From Acidimicrobiaceae bacterium (lineage in GTDB: Bacteria; Actinomycetota; Acidimicrobiia; Acidimicrobiales; RAAP-2): a stretch of 36,501 nucleotides of DNA. The position numbers and the translations under genes are program-made. The stretch covers positions 1-36,501 of the forward strand of contig JABEUR010000020.1 of the NCBI GenBank assembly GCA_013044405.1. Reading direction: 5' to 3'. The notes under the pieces were generated by a model, which saw only the letters and a program-made list of their open reading frames with translations, made no database searches and was not told the DNA's origin. Positions 8,567 to 15,376 of this stretch are shown in pieces (within the stretch, counting starts at the first letter, position 1; the number at the start of each line of letters is the position of its first letter).

Positions 8567-8893
8567 GCGCGAGTGGTACCGGATCACACTCTCGTCGCGG
8601 TCTCCATCCTCGACGAGGAGTCCGTCCGCTACGCCGATCCTTTGGTCCAGGCGCCCTTGCAATTCGACAGGATTTTCGGGGTTGCCGCGGGTGCCACCAC
8701 CTCGTTCGAGAAGGCGGACATCTGGAGCGTCTCGCGTCCTTGAATCGACGGCGACCATCTCGCAGATCAGCGTCTGATTTCGACGAAGCACAATGCACTT
8801 CGAGAAAGACGTGGCGGTGAGGAAGTGATCTCTCTGCTGACGAAGTTCTCTGCGCTGCACTCGGATCTGGCAACCTTGACCAGGGTGCAGTGA
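8567..8893 (+). pseudogene. Possible relic of a protein-coding gene, interrupted by stops
   Basis: One plus-strand frame shows protein-like sequence, for example LVAVSILDEESVRYADPLVQ and FDRIFGVAAGATTSFEKAD, with third positions strongly G/C. It is cut by TAG at 8564-8566 and TGA at 8741-8743, then continues in the same frame (VISLLTKFSALHSDLATLTRV) to a final stop at 8891-8893. This fits an old gene remnant. I do not recognise the family, and an open minus-strand frame covers the same bases, so the call is tentative. Confidence 0.3.
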
Positions 8894-9049
8894 GGTCTAC
8901 CGGTTCATCTCGGCCTCAAGGCTGGAGAGCCGACTGGAGATCGCGACGTTACCTCGTCGGAGTCAACTCACGGAACAGGATCTGATCGGATCGTTCGACG
9001 AGAGGAACGCGGCTGGGTCGAGAGTCAAGCAGAATGACGACGTTGCGCT

Positions 9050-9715
9050 TCAGGCGTGCGCGTGCTTGGACGCGTGCAGGGCATTCAGCACCAACTCTCC
9101 ACCCTGCGACGGTGCCAGTTCGCTTGGCGCCTCACGTTGTACGACGAGTCCGTCGAGGATGATGCCCAGGTATCGACGCCACAGGCCGGGTGCGAACTGA
9201 TTGACCTCACCGCCGAGGGAACTGATCATCATCTCGAGCACCGAGACGTCCGCCTCGACCAGGTCGGCGCGAAGGTATCCGTCTCGCTGGGCGCGCTGAA
9301 TCAAGTCCATGACGACGGGCACGATGCGGGCCTTGGCCGAGGCCATGATCTCTTGGGCGTAGGGCGAGCCGACGACGACGTCGCGCAGCCCTCGATTCAC
9401 GCACTGACGATCGAGAGCTTCTTCGAGGAACCACACGAAGCCTTCCCACGAATCGTGCATGTCGCGCGCCCGTTCGGCGATCGCAGCGAACTCATTGATC
9501 GAGTTCTCGAAGAGTGCGGCGACTAGTGCATCCTTGTCGGGGAATCGTCGATAGAGCGTCGCGACGCCGACCTCCGCGGCGTCGGCTATCTCGTCGAGCG
9601 TCGCGTCGAGGCCGCGCTGGGCGAAGACCCAAGCAGCTGCGCGCAGAATCTTCTCTCGATTACGTACGGCGTCGGCTCGTAGGGGCCGGAGACTTGCACT
9701 GCTGACACACTTCAC
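9050..9715 (-). CDS. TetR family transcriptional regulator of the adjacent MFS exporter
   Basis: A 221-residue TetR-type repressor. The N-terminal helix-turn-helix at about 15-60 reads REKILRAAAWVFAQRGLDATLDEIADAAEVGVATLYRRF, split here as REKILRAAAWVFAQRG and VGVATLYRRFPDK. The rest is the helical ligand-binding domain, with WRRYLGIILDGL near the end as in many actinobacterial TetRs. GTG at 9715 is chosen because GAGGAG lies 5-6 bases upstream; the frame is open to 9742 but without a better site. It is divergent from the MFS transporter across a 121-base gap containing a 10-base inverted repeat, the standard arrangement of a drug-responsive repressor and its pump. Confidence 0.9.
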   Translation of the reverse strand: MKCVSSASLRPLRADAVRNREKILRAAAWVFAQRGLDATLDEIADAAEVGVATLYRRFPDKDALVAALFENSINEFAAIAERARDMHDSWEGFVWFLEEALDRQCVNRGLRDVVVGSPYAQEIMASAKARIVPVVMDLIQRAQRDGYLRADLVEADVSVLEMMISSLGGEVNQFAPGLWRRYLGIILDGLVVQREAPSELAPSQGGELVLNALHASKHAHA

Positions 9716-9767
9716 GATCACTCCTCGAGACGATTTTAACACTTTTTCGAAATAACTGACATGAATC

Positions 9768-9801
9768 TCTCCACTTATGTCTATAGTGGAGTAAGTGGAG
9801 A
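9768..9801. promoter_or_regulatory. Operator-like palindrome between tetR and the MFS gene
   Basis: TCTCCACTTA (9768-9777) and TAAGTGGAGA (9792-9801) are perfect 10-base arms. A third half-site, AGTGGAG (9785-9791), lies in direct repeat 9 bases before AGTGGAG (9794-9800). TATAGT (9782-9787) inside the palindrome could be the -10 of the transporter promoter, so repressor binding would block it. Confidence 0.65.
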
Positions 9802-9836
9802 ATTAACTTCCATTTCCCCCACTCGAAGGAGTCCGC

Positions 9837-11342
9837 GTGACCGACGTCCACGTCCAAGCAGCAACAGTTGAAGAATCCGAACCGGTATCCAACGCAACCA
9901 AGGCCCATCAGCGTCGCTGGTGGATCCTCGCCGTACTGGCCATCTCTCAGCTCATGGTGATCCTCGACGGCACCATTGTGAACATCGCCCTACCGACCGC
10001 CCAGCACGCGCTGGCGTTCTCCAACTCGGATCGCCAATGGATCGTCACGGGCTATTCACTGGCCTTTGGAAGCTTGCTGCTGCTCGGTGGGCGAATCTCT
10101 GACTACATCGGGCGTCGAAACGCCCTGGTCATCGGCCTCATCGGATTCGCGGGCGCATCGGCTTTCGGTGCTGCGGCGATGAACTTCACCATGCTCGTCG
10201 TGGCTCGAACGATCCAGGGGGCCTTTGGCGCCCTGCTCGCTCCCGCGGTCTTGGCCCTGCTCACCACCACGTTCAACGATCCCGCAGAACGTGGACGGGC
10301 CTTTGGAATCTACGGAGCTGTCGCCGGAGCGGGCGGCGCCATCGGTCTCTTGCTCGGTGGTGTCTTGACCTCGTTTGCGTCATGGCGTTGGACCCTGCTG
10401 GTCAACCTCTTCTTCGCCGCGATCGGTGTTGCGGGAGCGTTGGTGTTGATGTACAACGACCGAGGTGTCGACCGCGACCCCCTCGACTGGCCCGGCGTGC
10501 TCACCGGAACCGCCGGCCTGTTCGCTCTCGTCTACGGCTTCTCGCACGCCGACACCACGTCGTGGACCGACGTCTACACGATTGCCAGTCTCGGACTGGC
10601 GGTGGTCCTCTTGGCGGCCTTCGTCACCATTCAGCGCCGCACTCGATTCCCACTGCTGCCTCTTCGAGTCCTGATGGACCGCAACCGCGGTGGAGCACTC
10701 GTCGCCATGCTGGTGGCCGGGTCGGGGATGTTCGGCGTGTTCCTCTTCCTCACCTACTACCTGCAGGTGACTCTCGGCTACAGCGCGGTCATGACCGGAG
10801 CTGCGTTCTTGCCCATGGTCGTCGGTCTGACCATCACGGCCCAACTCTCCAATATCTCGCTGCTACCCAAGTTCGGACCACGTCCGCTCATCCCCTTCGG
10901 GATGCTCGTCGCGGCTGGTTCCTTGATCTGGCTAACGCGACTGGGTCTGCACAGCTCATACTTGACCGACATCTTGCCGCCACTGCTGGTCCTCGGGCTC
11001 GGAGTGGGATTCATCTTCGCCCCGGCGTTCAATACCGCGACCCTTGGCGTGGCCAACCATGACGCCGGAGTCGCATCGGCCCTCGTCAACACCTCCCAGC
11101 AGATCGGAGGGTCGATCGGAACGGCTCTGCTCAACACCCTGGCCGGAGCCGCAGCGACGAGCTACCTCGTTGGAAAGGCGCCCACGGCGCTCAACGTCGA
11201 GCTCGCGAGCGTCCACAGTTACACCTCGGCCTTCACCTACTCGTCGTGGATCTTCATTGGTGGAGCTGTGCTCACGGGTGCGCTCTTGAGGTCTGGCGCG
11301 CCGCAGCATTCGAAGGGTGAAGTTCGCGTGAGCGCCCACTGA
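9837..11342 (+). CDS. MFS drug exporter, DHA2 (EmrB/QacA) family
   Basis: A 501-residue transporter with about 14 membrane helices. The family motifs are present: LDGTIVNIALPTAQ in helix 1, motif A GGRISDYIGRRNAL in the loop between helices 2 and 3 (about 82-95), the helix 4 region ARTIQGAFGALLAPAVLALL, and motif C GAVAGAGGAIGLLLGGVL in helix 5. By family it exports toxic organic compounds by proton antiport; the substrate is unknown. GAAGGAG precedes the GTG start at 9837. Expression is probably controlled by the divergent TetR through the palindrome at 9768-9801. Confidence 0.93.
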   Translation: MTDVHVQAATVEESEPVSNATKAHQRRWWILAVLAISQLMVILDGTIVNIALPTAQHALAFSNSDRQWIVTGYSLAFGSLLLLGGRISDYIGRRNALVIGLIGFAGASAFGAAAMNFTMLVVARTIQGAFGALLAPAVLALLTTTFNDPAERGRAFGIYGAVAGAGGAIGLLLGGVLTSFASWRWTLLVNLFFAAIGVAGALVLMYNDRGVDRDPLDWPGVLTGTAGLFALVYGFSHADTTSWTDVYTIASLGLAVVLLAAFVTIQRRTRFPLLPLRVLMDRNRGGALVAMLVAGSGMFGVFLFLTYYLQVTLGYSAVMTGAAFLPMVVGLTITAQLSNISLLPKFGPRPLIPFGMLVAAGSLIWLTRLGLHSSYLTDILPPLLVLGLGVGFIFAPAFNTATLGVANHDAGVASALVNTSQQIGGSIGTALLNTLAGAAATSYLVGKAPTALNVELASVHSYTSAFTYSSWIFIGGAVLTGALLRSGAPQHSKGEVRVSAH

Positions 11343-11549
11343 GTCATTCGTGCAATGCGCGCAGTCGTTGGTCTACGAACCTTGCTGCAAGGCCCTTGGA
11401 CCAGGGCGGTTCGCCGAACTGACCGCTTGGGACCTTCTGCCCTACGCTGCGATTGGTCTCTTCGCGAGATTTGCCGTAGAACGGTGCTGAGTTCACGTTC
11501 GAGTCCAGCGAGGTCTCCAATGTGACTTGCTGATGAAGGAAGTGCCGTC
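11343..11549. other. Short gap after the MFS gene with terminator-like repeats
   Basis: The 13-base palindrome CCTTGCTGCAAGG (11380-11392) is followed directly by CCCT-TGGACC-AGGG (11393-11406), 38 bases after the MFS stop. Either could form a small hairpin, and together they may end the MFS transcript; no T tract follows. No gene is seen in the rest. Confidence 0.3.
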
Positions 11550-11687
11550 GTGCAGATTGGTCTCACTCAAGCAACGCAACGACTGCTCGACCAGACGCAA
11601 GGTGATTCGCTCAACGCGCCTCGTGCCCTGCGAGTTCAGCGAGCGATCGTGGCAGGATGCATCACTTTCGTATTGGTGTTCCCATGA
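11550..11687 (+). CDS. Small ORF coupled to the downstream membrane-protein gene
   Basis: A 45-codon frame starting with GTG at 11550, preceded by AAGGA (11536-11540) at 9-base spacing. It ends with TGA overlapping the ATG of the next gene (ATGA at 11684-11687). The predicted product begins VQIGLTQATQRLLDQTQ and ends RAIVAGCITFVLVFP, a half-length hydrophobic segment. The overlap and ribosome site favour translation, but the family is unknown and it could be a truncated relic. Confidence 0.35.
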   Translation: MQIGLTQATQRLLDQTQGDSLNAPRALRVQRAIVAGCITFVLVFP

Positions 11688-12184
11688 GGCGTGCGTTGAG
11701 CAGCGAAGTGAGGGTCCGCGAGCCGGTCGACGAGCCGGTCGCGCGTAAGCGGTGGGGTGTGACTGGCGGAGAAGCCAGCGGTCACCTGGAGCGACTTCAA
11801 CGAACACTCGTGGTCCTCGAAGGCTTCGTTTCACTCTGCGGCTTGGCCGGCGGCGCCTTCATGTTCAGCCATCCTTTTACGATGATGCCGCTCAGGTATC
11901 TAGAGGGCACCTGGTTCCAGACCTGGCGTTGGCCGGGCGTGGCCCTGTTCTTTTTCGTCGGGGTCGCTCCGGCGATGGTGGTCGTGGCCACCTTCACGGC
12001 CAAACGCTTTTCACTCCTTGGACACTTCGCGATTGGAGTGGGTCTGGTGGCATGGATAGTGCTCGAGGCGGTCTGGGTGGTCATTTCTGCGCCACTGCAA
12101 TTAACGTTTGGGGGAATCGGTGTGGCAATCATCGCACTAGCGCAAGATGAGCGTCGCACATTGAGAAAGGAACAGCGTGTCTAA
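11684..12184 (+). CDS. Four-helix membrane protein, function unknown
   Basis: A 166-residue protein with a basic N-terminal region (about 1-40) and four predicted membrane helices: VVLEGFVSLCGLAGGAFMF, PGVALFFFVGVAPAMVVVAT, LLGHFAIGVGLVAWIVLEAV, then a last helix ending in LTFGGIGVAIIALA. A short charged tail follows. I do not recognise a family. ATG 11684 is preferred over the open frame start at 11657 because it overlaps the stop of the small ORF upstream. The stop at 12184 overlaps the GTG of the next gene by 8 bases, so the three are probably one operon. Confidence 0.6.
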   Translation: MRRALSSEVRVREPVDEPVARKRWGVTGGEASGHLERLQRTLVVLEGFVSLCGLAGGAFMFSHPFTMMPLRYLEGTWFQTWRWPGVALFFFVGVAPAMVVVATFTAKRFSLLGHFAIGVGLVAWIVLEAVWVVISAPLQLTFGGIGVAIIALAQDERRTLRKEQRV

Positions 12185-12428
12185 AGACAAGTTGCAGTGG
12201 CACGATTTGAGTCCGATGCGCAAGGCCTGCATCATCGTCGCTGCGCTGATTCAGATCTCACTCGCTATCGGGGCGTGGGTCGACCTGGCTCGTCGCCCAA
12301 AGGAGCAGGTCCGTGGTCGAAAAGCCCTGTGGATTCCGGTGATCGCCGTCAACTTTGTCGGGCCGCTCACGTACTTTGGGTGGGGTCGGCGCAAGCACGT
12401 CGAGCCCGACGAGCTAGCGGCGGAGTAG
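12177..12428 (+). CDS. PLDc_N-type small membrane protein
   Basis: An 83-residue protein with two membrane helices (about 17-33 and 49-65) and the signature VGPLTYFGWGRRK, typical of the phospholipase D nuclease N-terminal (PLDc_N) domain that occurs alone in many actinobacterial membrane proteins. No catalytic HKD motif is present, so it is not itself a phospholipase. AAAGGAA precedes the GTG start. It overlaps the previous gene by 8 bases, which suggests coupled expression. Confidence 0.75.
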   Translation: MSKDKLQWHDLSPMRKACIIVAALIQISLAIGAWVDLARRPKEQVRGRKALWIPVIAVNFVGPLTYFGWGRRKHVEPDELAAE

Positions 12429-12868
12429 TTCGGTTCCGTTCGGGTGCTTAACGCACTGGTGCAGGTCGTTGGTGAGTCCTTGGTGCCCTAGCGACTCGAC
12501 CGTCAACCTCTGATCGCGACAGGTTGGCCCAGCGACGAGTTCCTCTCGGCTGCGCCCACCGTGCCTCGCTGCCTCGACCCAGCCTCTTAACGGTGCGACG
12601 GACTGTTCACTCGACCGCCCGGCGTCTGAAGGCAGCGTTGAACAATGTTTCGATGCAGTCAGTCTCAACGGGCTGCTCGGCGATGGCACGAACGTGCGGG
12701 GCGCTCCTGAGTGACTCGCCTCCTCGAACTGGGACGACTCAAGGACTTTGGTCACCGAGTCTTTCCCGTCACTCAGACCTAGGTTGGTTCTATGAACACC
12801 TTGGCGGCACTCGAAGTTCGAAGGATCGCGAGTGCCCGGCGAGAGTGGGGCGAACAGACCGTCGAGCA
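12429..12868. other. 440-base intergenic stretch, no clear gene
   Basis: Lies between the PLDc_N gene and the SGNH gene. The SGNH frame stays open back to 12524, but the extra 115 residues are Arg/Ser-rich and unlike any domain. A 26-codon frame (12792-12872, MNTLAALEVRRIASARREWG...) ends in an ATGA overlap with the SGNH start; its ribosome site is weak, and I rate it as possible but unproven. Nothing else is seen. Confidence 0.4.
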
Positions 12869-13795
12869 ATGAGAACGCGGCAAACCGCGTGGTTGTCGGC
12901 GCTCGCCATTGTCCTGATTGGAGTGTCGTTCACGCTGGTTCAGTTGCACGCACCGGGCTCGGCCACGACGACTTCAGTGCCCGCCCGTCCTACTTCGAAC
13001 GTGGCCAAGGCGACCTATCTCTACCTCGACATCGGCGCCTCGGTGTCGGTTGGGGTGCAGCCAACACCGAGGGATCCAACCGGGCAACCGACCAGCCGGG
13101 GCTACTCGAATCGGTTGGTGACCCTTGAGGGCGCCAAGGGCGTGACGCTCAAACTCACGGAATTGGGCTGTCCTGGTGAGTCGATTGCCATGATGATCCA
13201 CGGGCCAGACCCCTGTTACGTAGCGCCCGACACGCAACTCTCCGACGCCGTGGTCTTCCTGCGCGCTCACCACAATGCGATGACCCTCGTGACGGTGGAC
13301 CTCGGATTCAACACCCTCGACGTCTGTTTTCGCCACAACGACATCGATCCGACCTGCGTGGGACCGAAGCTAGCTGTCTTGAAGGGTCAACTTCGCTACG
13401 TCATGAACGTGCTCACCAGGGCTGGCGGAGCGCACGTCTCATTCATCGGGCTCGGCCACTACAACCCCTACCTGACCAAAGCGGTGAAGGAAGGAGCCGC
13501 CGAGACCTTCGCCACCAACAGTGTCGCGGCGCTTCGAAGATTGAACCAGGCGCTTGGTCAGGTGTACGGATCCTTCAAAGTCCCCATGGCCGACGTCGCG
13601 ACAGCCTTTCACGAGGCGGACCTGACCAAGGTGCACATCACCAAGACCGAGGTCACCACCGCGAACGTTCAGTACGAGTGCAAGTTCACCTGGATGTGTG
13701 CACCCAAGCCCTTCGGCCCCAATCTCCATCCCACCGACGCCGGCTACCAGGCCATCGCCCAGGCGATCGAGTTGGTCCTGCCCAAGGGACTCTGA
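12869..13795 (+). CDS. Secreted SGNH/GDSL-hydrolase-like protein
   Basis: A 308-residue protein with a Sec-type signal or anchor (residues about 7-28, AWLSALAIVLIGVSFTLVQL), then a Thr/Ser/Pro-rich linker. The SGNH fold begins with LYLDIGASVSVGVQP; the usual GDS of block I is GAS here, with the nucleophile Ser kept. LGCPGES matches block II, VDLGFNTLD matches the GxND block III region, and NLHPTDAGYQAIA is block V with the catalytic His. It would be an extracytoplasmic esterase or lipase; the substrate is unknown. ATG 12869 is chosen because the signal sequence starts there. Convergent with the next minus-strand gene. Confidence 0.8.
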   Translation: MRTRQTAWLSALAIVLIGVSFTLVQLHAPGSATTTSVPARPTSNVAKATYLYLDIGASVSVGVQPTPRDPTGQPTSRGYSNRLVTLEGAKGVTLKLTELGCPGESIAMMIHGPDPCYVAPDTQLSDAVVFLRAHHNAMTLVTVDLGFNTLDVCFRHNDIDPTCVGPKLAVLKGQLRYVMNVLTRAGGAHVSFIGLGHYNPYLTKAVKEGAAETFATNSVAALRRLNQALGQVYGSFKVPMADVATAFHEADLTKVHITKTEVTTANVQYECKFTWMCAPKPFGPNLHPTDAGYQAIAQAIELVLPKGL

Positions 13796-13930
13796 ACAAC
13801 GAACTCGTACCGGGCCACCTGGATCGAAAGCCCGCCTGGCGCACCAAGGGCGCTCCACGTCGTTCGATGCGCGTCGCCACATCGTCACGTCGCCCACGAC
13901 GACGCCGCAGTGAAGTGCTTCCGCTCGGAC

Positions 13931-15058
13931 TCAGTAGCCAGCGGGGAACGCGGGCGACTCGGTCCATTCGATCAGGGACGACTCGTGGCGAGTCCAGGCG
14001 TGGAGCAGTTCGACGTTGAGTTCGTGTTCGAGGTAGAGGGCGCCGATCACGCCAAAGAGTGCGTCCTCGTCGGGTCTGGCACCGTGGCTCGGCGACTGTC
14101 GAGATGTTTCACGGTTCGAAGGATGGACAGGATCTTGCGAGGGTCCCCAGCCACCGGGAGGCTGGTGGCTGGGGAGAATCATCCCGAAACGCGCGAAGGT
14201 ATCGGGTAACGTACGCCACGACTCCTCACAGGCTTGGGTGAAGACGAGGTCAGGTCCCATGAACGGATCGGTGTGGACTGCTCGGCGTCTCCAGATCGTG
14301 GCGAAGTTAACCGCCGCGAGCGTTACGCCCGGGACGCGAGCGACGTACGCGCCGCGCGAGGGGTCGAGATCGAGCGTGTCGAAGACCGCGGCGAGATTCG
14401 CTTCGTGTTCGACACTGAGGACCATCTGTTGGGCGGACTTGGAGACGGCCCGGCGGGCGCTCGCGGTGTTGGAGGGGCGATCATTGATGTTCAAGGAATT
14501 GGCGCACCCGTCCACGCACTGCACGGAGCGGTGCACGAAGAACTCGCGTAGTTGGTCAAGGGTTCCCTGCGCGCCGAGATAACCGAGGATCGCCGAATTC
14601 TTGGCGTCGCCGATCAATGCCTTGGTTTGCGTGGCGTCAAAGCTGCTGATCGCCGGGGTGCAGCGTGACTCCTCTCGGAGTTGTTCGAGAAATGCGGTCT
14701 GCATCAGTTCGCGAAACGGTCCCAACTGGTCATCGTTCTCCCAGGTGCGTAGTCCGTCACAACGCCGTTGCACGGCGAGGCTCCAGTAGAGCGCTAACTG
14801 GAAGTCGCCATCGGTGATGGTGTCGAGTCGTGACGACAGACCGACCGGCCCCAAGGATCCCGTTCGCGAGGAGATCGCCTTGAATACCGCGAGACTGAGT
14901 GGACCACGAGCGTTCGCGCGCCCGGGGCGCCCCCAGATCCACGGCGAACGTGTTGTTCGAGTTTCGCACGCAACCTTCTTCGAGCGCACTCGACTCGGCG
15001 CGGTTCGCTGGAGCGTTACGACGTCCTCCTCGTCGAGTATCTCGGCGAGTGATCTCAT
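13931..15058 (-). CDS. Divergent iron-containing redox enzyme / haem-oxygenase-like protein, possibly decaying
   Basis: A 375-residue frame with patches resembling the iron-containing redox enzyme family: ARGPLSLAVFKAI and DFQLALYWSLAV near the N-terminus, LREFFVHRSV in the middle, GAYVARVPGVTLAAVN, and DALFGVIGALYLEHELNVELLHAW at the end. The segments that normally carry metal ligands are changed: the VEIQADEYGGG-like stretch reads LSVEHEAN, and an unrelated Pro/Ser-rich insert holds a perfect 12-base inverted repeat (14144-14175). The enzyme may be inactive or the gene a pseudogene in progress, although the frame is intact. GAGG before the ATG lies in a hairpin and follows a 19-codon leader ORF. 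Confidence 0.45.
   Translation of the reverse strand: MRSLAEILDEEDVVTLQRTAPSRVRSKKVACETRTTRSPWIWGRPGRANARGPLSLAVFKAISSRTGSLGPVGLSSRLDTITDGDFQLALYWSLAVQRRCDGLRTWENDDQLGPFRELMQTAFLEQLREESRCTPAISSFDATQTKALIGDAKNSAILGYLGAQGTLDQLREFFVHRSVQCVDGCANSLNINDRPSNTASARRAVSKSAQQMVLSVEHEANLAAVFDTLDLDPSRGAYVARVPGVTLAAVNFATIWRRRAVHTDPFMGPDLVFTQACEESWRTLPDTFARFGMILPSHQPPGGWGPSQDPVHPSNRETSRQSPSHGARPDEDALFGVIGALYLEHELNVELLHAWTRHESSLIEWTESPAFPAGY
14144..14175. repeat. Perfect 12-base inverted repeat inside the redox-enzyme-like gene
   Basis: TCCCCAGCCACC (14144-14155) and GGTGGCTGGGGA (14164-14175) pair perfectly around an 8-base loop. It encodes part of the Pro-rich insert SHQPPGGWGPS that does not fit the protein family. 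It could be a small inserted repeat or a hairpin that limits transcription. Confidence 0.7.
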
Positions 15059-15114
15059 AGGCGACCTCGAAGTTCGAGGTCCACGCGAGCGCTCTTGGAA
15101 ATATTGACAGCCAT
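15055..15114 (-). CDS. 19-codon leader ORF before the redox-enzyme-like gene
   Basis: ATG at 15114 is preceded by the strong ribosome site AGGAGGGG; the frame encodes MAVNISKSARVDLELRGRL and ends in TGA overlapping the next ATG (ATGA, minus strand 15058-15055). Within it, CCTCG and CGAGG (plus strand 15065-15079, part of a CCTCGAA/TTCGAGG palindrome) can pair over the downstream ribosome site. This is the layout of a translational attenuator, though function is inferred only. Confidence 0.4.
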   Translation of the reverse strand: MAVNISKSARVDLELRGRL

Positions 15115-15132
15115 GAAGCCCCTCCTGCGAAG

Positions 15133-15152
15133 TTCCGGATCAGGTTCCGGAA
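15133..15152. promoter_or_regulatory. TTCCGG repeats upstream of the leader ORF
   Basis: TTCCGGA (15133-15139) and the self-palindromic TTCCGGAA (15145-15152) repeat with a 12-base period, 19 bases before the leader ATG on the minus strand. A protein-binding site or leader stem-loop is possible. Confidence 0.25.
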
Positions 15153-15235
15153 GCGGGGAAGCGAGGTCTTGACGTCCTAAGCGTGACCTTAGCGCGCGCG
15201 CCCAGTTACCGTGCAGCGCGCGGGCTACGTATTCC

Positions 15236-15266
15236 TACTGGTCAGTAAGGTGCAACAGGTTGCACC
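15236..15266. promoter_or_regulatory. Two adjacent palindromes, operator-like
   Basis: TACTG-GT-CAGTA (15236-15247) is followed one base later by GGTGCAAC-AG-GTTGCACC (15249-15266), the latter with perfect 8-base arms. They lie 120-150 bases upstream of the leader ORF and downstream of the D-threonine aldolase-like gene. A regulator binding site is likely, but its owner is unknown. The rest of 15115-15376 shows no gene. Confidence 0.45.
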
Positions 15267-15376
15267 TATCAGCATTCCAACGTCCGCAAACGCTGACGTG
15301 TCTGGAGGGCTGCACAGAGGTGCGCGGACCGCGAACCGTTGCGGCTACTCAAGCGTTGAACAGCCACCGGACCCGA

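Larger units (their letters stand above)
8332..9049. other. 718-base intergenic stretch with a decayed ORF
   Basis: Between putA and the TetR gene, both on the minus strand. No intact gene is supported. It holds a 7+7 base palindrome at 8499-8519 and a plus-strand frame broken by two stops (8567-8893, listed separately). The stretch 8900-9049 shows only short open frames. The long minus-strand frame at 8450-8860 looks like a shadow. Confidence 0.5.

Noticed and set aside
8450..8860. 136-codon minus-strand frame upstream of putA
   Set aside because: No family likeness and no ribosome site; the plus-strand frame over the same bases looks more coding-like though broken.
12524..12868. N-terminal extension of the SGNH hydrolase frame
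   Set aside because: The extra 115 residues are Arg/Ser-rich and precede a good signal sequence that begins at 12869, so they are taken as untranslated.
12414..12869. 151-codon minus-strand frame between the PLDc_N and SGNH genes
   Set aside because: Composition is not protein-like, no known motif, and it overlaps the end of the PLDc_N gene.
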